A stretch of DNA of 64,000 bases. Source: Hominimerdicola alba (GTDB lineage Bacteria; Bacillota; Clostridia; Oscillospirales; Ruminococcaceae). Shown one piece after another: positions 55,970-64,000 of this stretch; within the stretch, counting starts at the first letter, position 1; the number at the start of each line of letters is the position of its first letter. A model generated the notes under the pieces. That model worked only from the letters and a program-made list of their open reading frames with translations, was not told the DNA's origin and did no database searches. The stretch is from contig NZ_FOAT01000002.1 of assembly GCF_900109655.1 (NCBI RefSeq), positions 214,657 through 278,656 on the forward strand, written 5' to 3'. The position numbers and the translations under genes are program-made.

Positions 55970-57205
55970 TTGAAAAGAAACAGAATAACCAAGGCGCTGA
56001 AAGTTATGGCGCTGACAGTGGCTATGACACTGACCTGCGGTGCGTTCGCTTCATGCGGAAACGCACACGAAAAGGAAGATAACTCAAAGGCTTCCGATGA
56101 TAAGAATACTGCGGCACAGAACAATGGCGGAGATGCTGTTACTTCGGGTGACGAGGATCTCTCGGGCAACTGCTTCGTTATCACACTGCGTGAGGACAAG
56201 GCGCCCATCACCTGCGAGAATTTTGAAAAGCTGGTAAACAGCGGATTCTATGACGGTGTAACATTCCACAGAGTAGTGGCAAACTTCATGGCACAGGGTG
56301 GCGACCCTGAGGGCACAGGCGCAGGCGGTTCCGGCGAGAACATCAAGGGCGAGTTCAGCAACAACGGTGTTGAGAACGACCTCAAGCACGTAAGAGGCAC
56401 AGTATCCATGGCAAGATCACAGGAGAACGACAGTGCTTCCAGCCAGTTCTTCATCTGCTACAGAGACTGCGATTTCCTTGACGGCAACTATGCGGCGTTC
56501 GGTGAGGTATCTGAGGGCATGGAAGTTGTTGACAGGTTCCTCAACTGCGACAGAACGATGAACCAGAACAATGAGCTTGCTTCTCCCGTAAATCCCATAA
56601 CCATCACATCGGCTAAGATGATATCCGCTGATGCTGACGGTCATAACAGAGCAAAGTTCACTGTTGACTTTACTGAGAGAGAATTCAAGGAAGGCACATT
56701 CACAATGACACTCCATGCAGACAAGGCTCCTATCACCTGCGAGAACTTCAAAAAGCTGGTAGGCGAGGGCTTCTATGACGGTCTGACATTCCACCGCGTT
56801 GTTGATGACTTTATGGCACAGGGCGGTGACCCCGAGGGTACAGGCATGGGCGGTTCTTCAGAGACCATCAAGGGCGAGTTCAGCGAGAACGGCGTTGATA
56901 ACGATCTGAAGCACGTCCGCGGTACTGTTTCCATGGCAAGATCAAACGATCCTGACAGCGCTTCCAGCCAGTTCTTCATCTGCTATACCGATTGCAGCTA
57001 CCTTGACGGCAACTATGCAGCATTCGGTGAAGTTACCGAGGGTATGGACGTCGTTGACGGTTTCACAACTGTATCCCGCGGCTACACTGACGGCGGTTAT
57101 GCAGAGCTTTCTGTTCCCGGCACACCTATCACCATAGTAAAGGCTGAGATGATAGACCCCGATGAGAACGGCAATGACAGAGTACAGTTCACTGTAAAAT
57201 ACTGA
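55970..57205 (+). CDS. Lipoprotein with two tandem cyclophilin domains
   Basis: 411 residues from TTG. Lipobox A-F-A-S-C. Two near-identical peptidyl-prolyl isomerase domains (~65-215 and ~235-385), each with F-H-R-V-V, F-M-A-Q-G-G-D-P and S-Q-F-F-I-C. Cyclophilins speed proline isomerisation; surface versions help fold secreted proteins. Single-domain lipoprotein cyclophilins are common, tandem ones less so. The start is uncertain (AAAGGA ~12 bp upstream). Confidence 0.88.
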   Translation: MKRNRITKALKVMALTVAMTLTCGAFASCGNAHEKEDNSKASDDKNTAAQNNGGDAVTSGDEDLSGNCFVITLREDKAPITCENFEKLVNSGFYDGVTFHRVVANFMAQGGDPEGTGAGGSGENIKGEFSNNGVENDLKHVRGTVSMARSQENDSASSQFFICYRDCDFLDGNYAAFGEVSEGMEVVDRFLNCDRTMNQNNELASPVNPITITSAKMISADADGHNRAKFTVDFTEREFKEGTFTMTLHADKAPITCENFKKLVGEGFYDGLTFHRVVDDFMAQGGDPEGTGMGGSSETIKGEFSENGVDNDLKHVRGTVSMARSNDPDSASSQFFICYTDCSYLDGNYAAFGEVTEGMDVVDGFTTVSRGYTDGGYAELSVPGTPITIVKAEMIDPDENGNDRVQFTVKY

Positions 57206-57220
57206 TCTTGACCCGATCAG

Positions 57221-57265
57221 CCATAGCATCTCAGGATTAATATTCAGAGATGCTATGGCATTTTT
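57221..57265 (+). terminator. Terminator of the cyclophilin gene
   Basis: CCATAGCATCTC (57221-57232) pairs exactly with GAGATGCTATGG (57247-57258), then CATTTTT. Confidence 0.85.
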
Positions 57266-57288
57266 ATTAGAAGATAAAGGTGGAAACA

Positions 57289-58161
57289 ATGATAAAAAAT
57301 GCGGTAAAGAAACTGTTCGGGGGAGTTGAGCTCAGCTGGCTGAAACTTATCATAATGGCTGTTATCGCCGGGGCGCTGACGGCGGTCTTTGCCATAGTGC
57401 CTGTGCTGGAACACACCTCGTTCCATGCCATGGCAGTAACTTTTGAAGTGTGGATATTCTTTGGGATATTCATTATCATGAACAGCAGGTCAAATCTTGA
57501 TTCGGCGCTTAAATGCTTTGTGTTCTTTCTGATAAGTCAGCCGCTGGTATACCTGATACAAGTGCCATTCAGCCCCCTTGGGTGGGAGCTTTTCGGGTAT
57601 TATCCCTACTGGTTCATATGGACTCTTCTGTGTCTTCCGATGGGATATATCGGGTACTGGATGAAAAAGGACAAATGGTGGGGATATCTGATACTTCTGC
57701 CGATGATATTACTTACGGGAACTTCGTATATGGAATATTTTTCTGAGTTTCAGTTCTCGATGCCGAAATATATACTGATAGCGCTGTTCTGCGCCTGCAT
57801 GATGATATTCTACCCTGTGCTGATATTCAGCGGAAAGAAGATAAGGACAGTTGGTGCGGTTGTCGGAGGAGTGTGCGTAGTGGGACTGACTGTACTTTGT
57901 CTGGTTAAGCCCCCTGTTTACAGTGCTTGTATAATGAGCGAAGAAGAGGGCGGTTTTGATGAGAACTATTCGGTATACCTCGCAGATGATAAATACGGCA
58001 GTGTTGAGATCGCGTATACAGAGGATATCGATGAGTATATGATACAAGCCGATTTCAGGCGCGCAGGGGATACGGTGATGGTATTGGAATCTCCCGACGG
58101 TGATAAGAGGGAATATGATGTCCATATTGAGCGGGATACCTACACTGTTTCGGAAAGATAG
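57289..58161 (+). CDS. Multi-pass membrane protein of unknown function
   Basis: 290 residues from the ATG at 57289 (AAAGGTGG upstream; the GTG at 57280 would overlap that site). Six hydrophobic helices in ~18-205, Trp-rich loops (W-M-K-K-D-K-W-W-G-Y), then an ~85-residue acidic outside domain. No family recognised. Confidence 0.6.
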   Translation: MIKNAVKKLFGGVELSWLKLIIMAVIAGALTAVFAIVPVLEHTSFHAMAVTFEVWIFFGIFIIMNSRSNLDSALKCFVFFLISQPLVYLIQVPFSPLGWELFGYYPYWFIWTLLCLPMGYIGYWMKKDKWWGYLILLPMILLTGTSYMEYFSEFQFSMPKYILIALFCACMMIFYPVLIFSGKKIRTVGAVVGGVCVVGLTVLCLVKPPVYSACIMSEEEGGFDENYSVYLADDKYGSVEIAYTEDIDEYMIQADFRRAGDTVMVLESPDGDKREYDVHIERDTYTVSER

Positions 58162-58234
58162 GCTTAACCCCCGTATAAATTATATAACAAAAGAAGCTGA
58201 GAAACGTCAGACAAAAATAATAATTTAACAATGC

Positions 58235-58263
58235 TTGACAAACTCATAATGATATGCTATAAT
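58235..58263 (+). promoter_or_regulatory. typA promoter
   Basis: -35 TTGACA (58235-58240), 17 bp, -10 TATAAT (58258-58263). Confidence 0.88.
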
Positions 58264-58269
58264 ATATTG

Positions 58270-58451
58270 TCTGAAAGTGACCTTGCGCTGAGCGCAGGGT
58301 TATTTTGCTGTTTGGGGCATTTCGTTAAATTGCACTTTACAGTGCCCTCAGAAAGGTCCCAAATTATTGAACTTTGGGCTCAATTAAAAGAATGGGAATA
58401 AATAAGTAACAGGTAGGAAAAAACTTCTGCAAAAAAATGGGAGGAAGAAAA
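58270..58451 (+). other. Long structured leader of typA
   Basis: About 180 nt of 5' UTR with ACCTTGCGCT/AGCGCAGGGT near 58280-58300 and GGGCA/TGCCC near 58316-58348. It could control typA translation, for example at low temperature. No known riboswitch motif seen. Confidence 0.4.
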
Positions 58452-60266
58452 ATGGTAAGAGAAGATCTGCGTAATGTGGCTATAATCGCCCACGTTGACC
58501 ACGGTAAAACCACACTTGTCGATCAGATGCTCAAGCAGAGCGGTACGTTCAGAGAGAATCAGGCTGTTGAAGAGAGAGTCATGGACTCTAACGATATCGA
58601 GCGTGAGAGAGGAATCACTATCCTGGCGAAGAATACTTCTATAAAGTACAATGACGTTAAGATAAACGTTATCGATACTCCCGGCCACGCTGATTTCGGC
58701 GGTGAGGTTGAGCGTGTACTGAAGATGGTAAACGGCGTTCTTCTGCTGGTTGATGCTGCTGAAGGCCCTATGCCTCAAACCCGTTTCGTTTTGCAGAAGG
58801 CTCTGGAGCTCGGTCACAAGATCATAATCGTTGTAAACAAGATCGACCGTCCCGACGCTCGTCTTAAAGAGGTAGTTGAGGAAGTTCTTGAGCTCCTTCT
58901 TGACCTTGACGCTACCGATGAGCAGCTGGACAGCCCTGTACTTTTCTGCTCGGGCAGAGACGGTACTGCTTCGCTGACAATGGACGGCGGTACCGATATG
59001 ATACCTCTGTTTGATATGATTCTCAGCTATGTACCTGCTCCCGAGGTTGAAGAAGAGGGCGGTATGCAGTATCTGGTATCTGCTATCGACTACAACGAGT
59101 ATGTAGGCCGTATCGCTATCGGTAGGATAGAGCGCGGTGTTATGAAGGTAAATCAGGACGTTTCCATCGGTGACTTCCACAACACCAAGCAGGAATACCG
59201 CGGCAAGATAGTTACCATGTATCAGATTGAGGGACTGAACAGAGTTCCCTGCACCGAGGCTAAGGCAGGTGATATCGTCTGCATCAGCGGTATCGAGAAC
59301 ATCACCATCGGTGATACCATCTGCGAATTTGGCAAGTTCGAGCCTCTGCCTTTCGTAAAGATAAGCGAGCCTACCGTCGAGATGACATTCTCGGTAAACA
59401 ACTCGCCTTTTGCAGGCAAAGAGGGCAAGTTCGTTACTACCCGTCACATCAGAGACAGGCTTTTCAAGGAACTGCTGAAGGACGTATCCCTGAGAGTATC
59501 CGAGACCGACAATGCTGATACCTACCGTGTTGCGGGCAGAGGTGAGATGCACCTTTCTATACTCATCGAGAATATGCGCCGTGAGGGTTACGAGCTGGGC
59601 GTTTCCACTCCCCGTGTACTTTACCGTGAAATAGACGGCAAGCTCAACGAACCTATCGAGAGAGTTGTTATAGATGTTCCCGAGGACTGCGTTGGTTCTG
59701 TAATGGAGAAGCTTGGCAGCCGTAAGGGCGAGCTTCAGGCTATGAATCCTATCGGCAGCAGAATGAGACTTGAATTCCTTATCCCTGCAAGAGGACTTTT
59801 CGGCTACAAGAGCGAGTTCCTTACCGATACAAAGGGCGAGGGCATCATGAGCTCCGTATTTGAGGGTTACGAGCCTTACAAGGGCGATATCCCCAAGAGA
59901 GCACAGGGTTCACTGGTAGCATTTGAGACAGGCGAGGCAGTTACCTACGGTCTGTACAATGCACAGGAGAGAGGCGAGCTGTTCATCACAGCCGGCACTC
60001 AGGTATACGAGGGCATGGTTGTTGGTGCTTCACCTAAGTCTGATGACCTGGTTGTAAATGTCTGCAAGAGAAAGCATCTGACCAACACCCGTGCAAGCGG
60101 TTCTGACGATGCACTGCGTCTTATCCCGCCCAGAAATATGTCGCTGGAGGACGCACTGGAATTCCTGGCTGATGACGAGCTGCTGGAGGTAACACCCAAG
60201 AGCATACGTATCAGAAAGAGAACCCTGAGCAATCAGCAGAGAGCTAAAGACAGAGCGAAGATGTGA
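58452..60266 (+). CDS. typA: TypA/BipA translational GTPase
   Basis: 604 residues from the ATG at 58452 (GGGAGGAAG just before; the ATG at 58437 would put that site in the gene). GTPase motifs A-H-V-D-H-G-K-T-T (G1), D-T-P-G-H-A-D-F (G3) and N-K-I-D-R-P (G4); EF-Tu domain II, EF-G-like domains III/V and the TypA-specific C-terminus. Binds ribosomes and assists 50S assembly under cold or stress. Confidence 0.96.
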   Translation: MVREDLRNVAIIAHVDHGKTTLVDQMLKQSGTFRENQAVEERVMDSNDIERERGITILAKNTSIKYNDVKINVIDTPGHADFGGEVERVLKMVNGVLLLVDAAEGPMPQTRFVLQKALELGHKIIIVVNKIDRPDARLKEVVEEVLELLLDLDATDEQLDSPVLFCSGRDGTASLTMDGGTDMIPLFDMILSYVPAPEVEEEGGMQYLVSAIDYNEYVGRIAIGRIERGVMKVNQDVSIGDFHNTKQEYRGKIVTMYQIEGLNRVPCTEAKAGDIVCISGIENITIGDTICEFGKFEPLPFVKISEPTVEMTFSVNNSPFAGKEGKFVTTRHIRDRLFKELLKDVSLRVSETDNADTYRVAGRGEMHLSILIENMRREGYELGVSTPRVLYREIDGKLNEPIERVVIDVPEDCVGSVMEKLGSRKGELQAMNPIGSRMRLEFLIPARGLFGYKSEFLTDTKGEGIMSSVFEGYEPYKGDIPKRAQGSLVAFETGEAVTYGLYNAQERGELFITAGTQVYEGMVVGASPKSDDLVVNVCKRKHLTNTRASGSDDALRLIPPRNMSLEDALEFLADDELLEVTPKSIRIRKRTLSNQQRAKDRAKM

Positions 60267-60285
60267 TTTTTATAATTCATAGCTA

Positions 60286-60322
60286 ATGCGCCCCTCGCAG
60301 GTCTGCGGGGGGCGCATTGTGT
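60286..60322 (+). terminator. Terminator of typA
   Basis: AATGCGCCCC (60286-60295) pairs with GGGGCGCATT (60310-60319), with further C-G pairs inside. T tract is poor. Confidence 0.6.
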
Positions 60323-60333
60323 ATTACGGATAA

Positions 60334-60918
60334 TTATTTCAGCACATCCAATAACAGGTGCATTATCATCATTACGGCGAGTGCCGCCACGCCTGCACCG
60401 ATGGCAAGCAGAACTTTCTGATAGGGGCGCTTGACCTCCTCACGCATCTGTTCGAGGTCATCAAGGCTCTTACCTTCGAGAAAGGCGGTTATTTCCTTGA
60501 AAGTCTGCACATTGTTCTTCTTTTTGAGCTTTTCCACCTTGAAAGCCACTCCGATAGTCACTGCCATGAAGCACAGCCATGCGCCAGCTCCCCACCAACC
60601 GAAAAACCTTGACAGCGGATAGGGCAGCAGTAGTGCGATGATGAACATCACAGAATATATATTCGCCCAGAGTTTGTATTCATCGATACTTGCATTGTCT
60701 ATCTCTTTTTTCATAGTCTCAACATCTCCTTTGACAAGCTCGTCCAGGGTAACGCCAAAGATGTCGGAGAGTATCATCAGGCTGTGGACATCGGGATAGC
60801 TTTTTTCATTCTCCCAGTTTGAAACAGTCTGCCTGCTGACATAAGCCCTTGCGGCAAACTCATCTTGATTCCAGCCCCGTTCCTTGCGGAGTCTCTTTAT
60901 CTGCGCACCCAGTTCCAT
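60334..60918 (-). CDS. XRE-family regulator with membrane helices
   Basis: 194 residues. HTH at 5-60 (R-L-R-K-E-R-G-W-N-Q-D-E-F-A, then S-R-Q-T-V-S-N-W-E-N-E), two helices ~85-125, charged stretch, last helix ~170-190. Membrane-tethered XRE repressors of this kind respond to envelope or metabolic cues. A perfect palindrome on its promoter suggests autoregulation. Confidence 0.82.
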   Translation of the reverse strand: MELGAQIKRLRKERGWNQDEFAARAYVSRQTVSNWENEKSYPDVHSLMILSDIFGVTLDELVKGDVETMKKEIDNASIDEYKLWANIYSVMFIIALLLPYPLSRFFGWWGAGAWLCFMAVTIGVAFKVEKLKKKNNVQTFKEITAFLEGKSLDDLEQMREEVKRPYQKVLLAIGAGVAALAVMMIMHLLLDVLK

Positions 60919-60931
60919 GTTGTATCCTCCC

Positions 60932-60977
60932 GAGATGTGATATACACTATGATATCACATCTCATCTTCTTTTTCAA
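60932..60977 (-). promoter_or_regulatory. XRE-gene promoter overlapped by a palindrome
   Basis: -35 TTGAAA (60977-60972), 17 bp, -10 TATCAT (60954-60949). GAGATGTGATAT (60932-60943) is exactly complementary to ATATCACATCTC (60952-60963) with an 8-bp spacer, covering the -10 and start. Confidence 0.8.
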
Positions 60978-61137
60978 GTCCGAGCAGTTCTCGGATCTCG
61001 TTATCCTCAGCGGTATCCCTGCCTGTGATGGCACGTTAAGCCTCAGTAATACCATTTTTTACCGCCCGCTTTATCACAAAGTAAAGCGAGATGAGCACTA
61101 TCACCGCTGTGCCCGCCGATATCCCCGGTTCATGCAT
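60955..61137 (-). pseudogene. Small membrane protein gene with an in-frame TAA
   Basis: From the ATG at 61137 with an excellent ribosome site (GGGAGGTGAAAG): M-H-E-P-G-I-S-A-G-T-A-V-I-V-L-I-S-L-Y-F, one membrane helix, then TAA at 61038-61036 (33 residues). The same frame continues for 26 sense codons (R-A-I-T-G-R-D-T-A-E-D) to TGA at 60957-60955, touching the XRE promoter. Either a real 33-residue peptide or a ~60-residue gene with a nonsense mutation. Confidence 0.5.
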
Positions 61138-61330
61138 AACCCTTTCACCTCCCGCCCGTTTTTGGTTCCTGCTGATATTTTACCACCCTCTCAGACTAAA
61201 ATCCACCCAAACATTTTTACAAAAAGGGCGTTCGGGGTAATGTAAAAGGTCTTTTACATCGCGTATCTGCGCGGCTTTGATCGCGTTGCCCCGACACAGG
61301 GCATTAAGTGTGGGCAGGGCTTTTTCACAC
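61138..61330. other. Intergenic, no gene
   Basis: No supported coding frame. GC-rich islands near 61260-61310 give a weak hairpin. Confidence 0.4.
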
Positions 61331-61359
61331 TTGCAATATCAGAAAAAATATGCTAAACT
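61331..61359 (+). promoter_or_regulatory. dtd promoter
   Basis: -35 TTGCAA (61331-61336), 17 bp, -10 TAAACT (61354-61359). Probably drives the tightly spaced run from dtd to the right edge. Confidence 0.6.
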
Positions 61360-61432
61360 AAAATGTATTGACATTCAGAAAAATGACCGCAGTGCAGATA
61401 GCACGCGTTCAAAATATCATTGAGGTGAAAAT

Positions 61433-61897
61433 ATGAAGGTAATTATTCAGCGCGTGAATTATGCGCGGGTGGCAGTTGACGGCAAGGTCGTTGGTGAGAT
61501 AGACAAGGGTTTCCTGATACTGATGGGCGCAGGTCACGGGGACGATGAAAAGGATTGCGAAAAGCTGGCGGATAAGGTCTGCAAACTCAGGATATTTGCA
61601 GACGAGAATGACAAGACCAATCTCTCACTGAATGACGTGGGCGGAGATATACTCTGCGTCAGCCAGTTCACGCTGTATGCGGATTGCCACAAGGGAAATC
61701 GTCCCTCGTTCGTCAATGCGGGTGCCCCCGACAGGTCGAATGAACTGTACGAGTATTTCTGCAAATGCTGTGACGAACGCATAAATGGCAAGGTGGAAAA
61801 AGGCATTTTCGGTGCGGATATGAAAGTCAGCCTTGAAAACGACGGACCTTTCACAGTGATGATAGAGTGCGTTGACGGAGAGATACTCAGACCATAA
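61433..61897 (+). CDS. dtd: D-aminoacyl-tRNA deacylase
   Basis: 154 residues. Active-site S-Q-F-T-L-Y-A-D (~78-85) and the cis Gly-Pro motif region N-D-G-P-F-T-V (~138-144, the usual G-P carried here). Hydrolyses D-aminoacyl-tRNAs, preventing misuse of D-amino acids. GAGGTG ribosome site. Confidence 0.93.
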   Translation: MKVIIQRVNYARVAVDGKVVGEIDKGFLILMGAGHGDDEKDCEKLADKVCKLRIFADENDKTNLSLNDVGGDILCVSQFTLYADCHKGNRPSFVNAGAPDRSNELYEYFCKCCDERINGKVEKGIFGADMKVSLENDGPFTVMIECVDGEILRP

Positions 61898-61912
61898 AGG
61901 CGGGATGTATTT

Positions 61913-62386
61913 ATGTTTTCGGTAGACGAAGTTATCTATAATATGCATCATTTTGAAGAGGAGAACTTTGAAAGGTTCGATGAACTCTATGATGATGTGC
62001 GTTCGGGAAATTTTACCGCGGAAAAAGATGCGGTAAAAAGATTATGCAGTACTTTTGAAACTGAGTTCACTCAGATACACCCTCAACAGTATCACAAGGC
62101 TGTCAGCATGACATTTATGATAGCCGAAAAGATGGGAAAAGAAGAAGGATTCCGTCAGCTGGCGGAAGGATTGTGCAGACTCGGAGAAGATAAGGGTTCC
62201 TATGTACATGAGTACATATCCATGCTTTTTTACAGCTACAAAAAAGCAGATCTGGAGATCTTCAGAGAAAACCTGGATCGTCAGGAACAAAATGAGAATG
62301 TGTGGAAGCAGATAGAGAAATTGTGCGCACAGGATAATGAAAGACTCAGGGCTGCGAAAGAAGTATTCGGCACAAAAGAGAGATAA
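61913..62386 (+). CDS. Helical protein of unknown function
   Basis: 157 residues, all-alpha, acidic, no membrane helix. Starts 15 bp after dtd, GGCGGGA upstream. C-terminus is a coiled-coil-like R-Q-E-Q-N-E-N-V-W-K-Q-I. Not recognised. Confidence 0.6.
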   Translation: MFSVDEVIYNMHHFEEENFERFDELYDDVRSGNFTAEKDAVKRLCSTFETEFTQIHPQQYHKAVSMTFMIAEKMGKEEGFRQLAEGLCRLGEDKGSYVHEYISMLFYSYKKADLEIFRENLDRQEQNENVWKQIEKLCAQDNERLRAAKEVFGTKER

Positions 62387-62407
62387 TAGCCGTGAGAAAG
62401 GAGAAAC

Positions 62408-62881
62408 ATGAAATATACCATAAGAAAGCCCGAAAAGGACGAATATCCTCTGTTGGAGGATTTTTTGTATGAGGCGATTTTTATCCCCGAGGGGGTAGAA
62501 CCCCCGCCGAGGGATATCATAAAAAAGCCCGAATTGCAGGTGTATACCGAGGACTTCGGTACGCGTGCGGGAGATAATGCCTTGTTCGCTGAATGTGAGG
62601 GCAGGATAGTCGGGGCGGTATGGACGCGGATAATGGAGGATTACGGTCATATTGACAGCGACACACCATCATTTGCGATATCGCTGTACAAAGAGTACCG
62701 AGGTCAGGGCATAGGCACGGCGCTTATGACTGAGATGCTGAAAGTCCTGAAAAATGCGGGCTTTGCAAGGGCTTCACTGGCGGTACAGAAAGCAAATTAC
62801 GCTGTGAAGCTTTACAAAAAGGTCGGGTTTAAGATAGTAGAAGAAAATGATGAGGAGTATATAATGTTATGGGAGTGCTGA
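62408..62881 (+). CDS. GNAT-family N-acetyltransferase
   Basis: 157 residues. Acetyl-CoA loop Y-R-G-Q-G-I-G-T-A-L-M (~98-108) and later V-Q-K-A-N-Y-A-V-K-L-Y-K-K-V-G-F (~127-142). Substrate unknown. Ends inside the next gene (13-bp overlap). Confidence 0.88.
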   Translation: MKYTIRKPEKDEYPLLEDFLYEAIFIPEGVEPPPRDIIKKPELQVYTEDFGTRAGDNALFAECEGRIVGAVWTRIMEDYGHIDSDTPSFAISLYKEYRGQGIGTALMTEMLKVLKNAGFARASLAVQKANYAVKLYKKVGFKIVEENDEEYIMLWEC

Positions 62882-63669
62882 AGGATAAACGCCTGTGCGG
62901 GATAGTAGCGGGGGTAATGGTGGAGATCGTTTTTGTATCGATATCGCTGATAGTTGCACTGAACTTTCTCAAGGGTACACCGTGGTACATATTCAGCAGT
63001 GCATTAAGACTGGTGTTCGGGCTGGTGGTGCTGTATCTGCTGAAAAAGCTTTACGGCAAAGACGCAAAGGAAGTTTTCGGGTTCCATCACCCAAAAGCGG
63101 CATTTGCAGCATCGGCGGGATTTCTGCTGTTTTTTGTATATACCGCGGCATCCTTCTGCGTTGGTGCAAAGGCTGTAACGGGGCTTACTGCGGGTCTGCT
63201 GATATCGCGGGTGATATTACAGCAGCTGACCACAGGCTTTTTTGAAGAGATACTGAATCGCGAACTGATGTGTGAGGGTTATAGGTATACCAAGGGCGGA
63301 ACTGCGGTAAAACTCGGGTTTGCGGCATTTTCGGCAGTCATATTCGGTCTGATACACATACTGACTAGCTGGGACATTTCCAGATTCATAGAAACAAGCA
63401 TAATAGGCTTTGCATTTGCGGTAGTTTATTTGCAGACAGGCAATATATTACTGCCGATGATACTCCATTTTGTTTATGACATCATCATCAATATAGGAAG
63501 CTATACTGAATGGAAAGATACGGAGATTTTCTCAGCGATGCTGTCCTTGAGACCTGCGGCATATGCGGTGATGTTCGTGGTTTCGCTGATAGTTCTATTC
63601 AGAAAAGAAAAAGTGGAAAACAGATCACAGGGAGGTAAAAATGAGGTTACTTATACTCAGGCATGGTGA
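62869..63669 (+). CDS. CPBP-family intramembrane protease
   Basis: 266 residues, about seven to eight helices. E-E-I-L-N-R-E-L-M (~126; E-E-x-x-x-R motif), F-G-L-I-H-I-L (~161), H-F-V-Y-D (~204). Rce1-like. Translation coupled to the acetyltransferase upstream and to the phosphatase downstream (29-bp overlap). Confidence 0.85.
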   Translation: MGVLKDKRLCGIVAGVMVEIVFVSISLIVALNFLKGTPWYIFSSALRLVFGLVVLYLLKKLYGKDAKEVFGFHHPKAAFAASAGFLLFFVYTAASFCVGAKAVTGLTAGLLISRVILQQLTTGFFEEILNRELMCEGYRYTKGGTAVKLGFAAFSAVIFGLIHILTSWDISRFIETSIIGFAFAVVYLQTGNILLPMILHFVYDIIINIGSYTEWKDTEIFSAMLSLRPAAYAVMFVVSLIVLFRKEKVENRSQGGKNEVTYTQAW

Positions 63670-64000
63670 GCCCGATTATGCTAAGGACTGCCTAACAGAA
63701 ACAGGTATCGCGCAGGCGAAGCTGCTGGCGGAAAGGCTTGCGGGTGAGGATATAAAGGACTTTTATGTTTCGCCTATGGGCAGGGCACGGGAGACCTGTG
63801 AGGCAACGCTGGAAAAATATCCCGACAAGCAGGCAGAGGTCTGCGAATGGCTTCACGAATTTGACCTGATGTGGGAAAATCCCGATAGCGGCAAAAAAGA
63901 AATGGTCTGGGATGTGCCCCCCGATTACTGGACGGAGATACCCGAATTCTACCAAAAAGAGGGCTGGTATGAGCATCCCGCTATGAAAGCGGCAGGTATG
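63641..64000 (+). CDS. Histidine phosphatase (phosphoglycerate-mutase-like), cut by window edge
   Basis: ATG at 63641 with GGGAGGTAAAA. First 120 codons are visible: M-R-L-L-I-L-R-H-G-E-P-D-Y with catalytic R-H-G and L-T-E-T-G-I-A-Q-A, then V-S-P-M-G-R-A-R-E-T (second Arg). The reading frame is open to base 64000. Substrate not inferable. Confidence 0.85.
   Translation, partial: MRLLILRHGEPDYAKDCLTETGIAQAKLLAERLAGEDIKDFYVSPMGRARETCEATLEKYPDKQAEVCEWLHEFDLMWENPDSGKKEMVWDVPPDYWTEIPEFYQKEGWYEHPAMKAAGM

Noticed and set aside
58380-59552. 390-codon minus-strand frame opposite typA
   Set aside because: typA is unmistakable on the + strand; the antisense frame has no start signals.

Overview
The window looks like chromosome of a Ruminococcus-type clostridium (Oscillospiraceae). 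Supporting signs are a type I dockerin protein, a cohesin-like wall protein, Firmicutes-style GGAGG ribosome sites with TTG starts, sporulation-family genes (spoVT, spoVAC), and mobile DNA typical of gut Clostridia. Species assignment is inference; nothing was searched against a database.

Layout. 0-5.4 kb: a BspA-like surface protein, three decayed tandem copies of a mobile-element primase start, then excisionase and a Tn916-type tyrosine integrase (a worn-down ICE end), and a low-molecular-weight phosphatase. 5.4-9.5 kb: secreted proteins and an ECF sigma/anti-sigma pair. 9.8-25.4 kb: the main discovery, a 15,027-bp element inserted inside spoVT. It splits spoVT after codon 33 (REGDP | LEI). 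The left part encodes the first 33 residues. The remaining 146 residues are fused in frame to the C-terminus of the element's own large serine recombinase. Joining the two ends in silico restores a 179-residue SpoVT and creates an attP with a clear dyad. Cargo is a sigma-like protein, a Fic AMPylase-type protein, a TetR regulator, a secreted CHAP hydrolase and a dockerin-bearing LCAT/lipase-like protein; MobC and a relaxase make it an integrative mobilizable element.

25.4-34 kb: housekeeping genes (trmO, DAHP synthase behind a phenylalanine-rich leader peptide and terminator, two tRNA-Gln genes, mscL, alr, a sigma factor) and lipoproteins. 34-42 kb: envelope polymer genes (YfhO, Nudix, DHHW/AlgX-like, TarI-like cytidylyltransferase, CDP-glycerol glycerophosphotransferase, LicD). 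42-47.1 kb: PspC proteins and a PadR-led envelope-stress-like operon with a perfect palindromic operator. 47.1-48.5 kb: a gene-free AT-rich array of four degenerate ~240-bp repeats directly ahead of a solitary spoVAC. 49-64 kb: radC-like gene, P-loop kinase, C-S lyase with LysR regulator, second YfhO, double-cyclophilin lipoprotein, typA, XRE regulator, dtd, GNAT, CPBP protease and a truncated histidine phosphatase.

Regulation is unusually legible: more than 20 promoters with -35/-10 boxes spaced exactly 17 bp were read directly and were used to correct several starts. Two families of dispersed palindromic repeats also occur.
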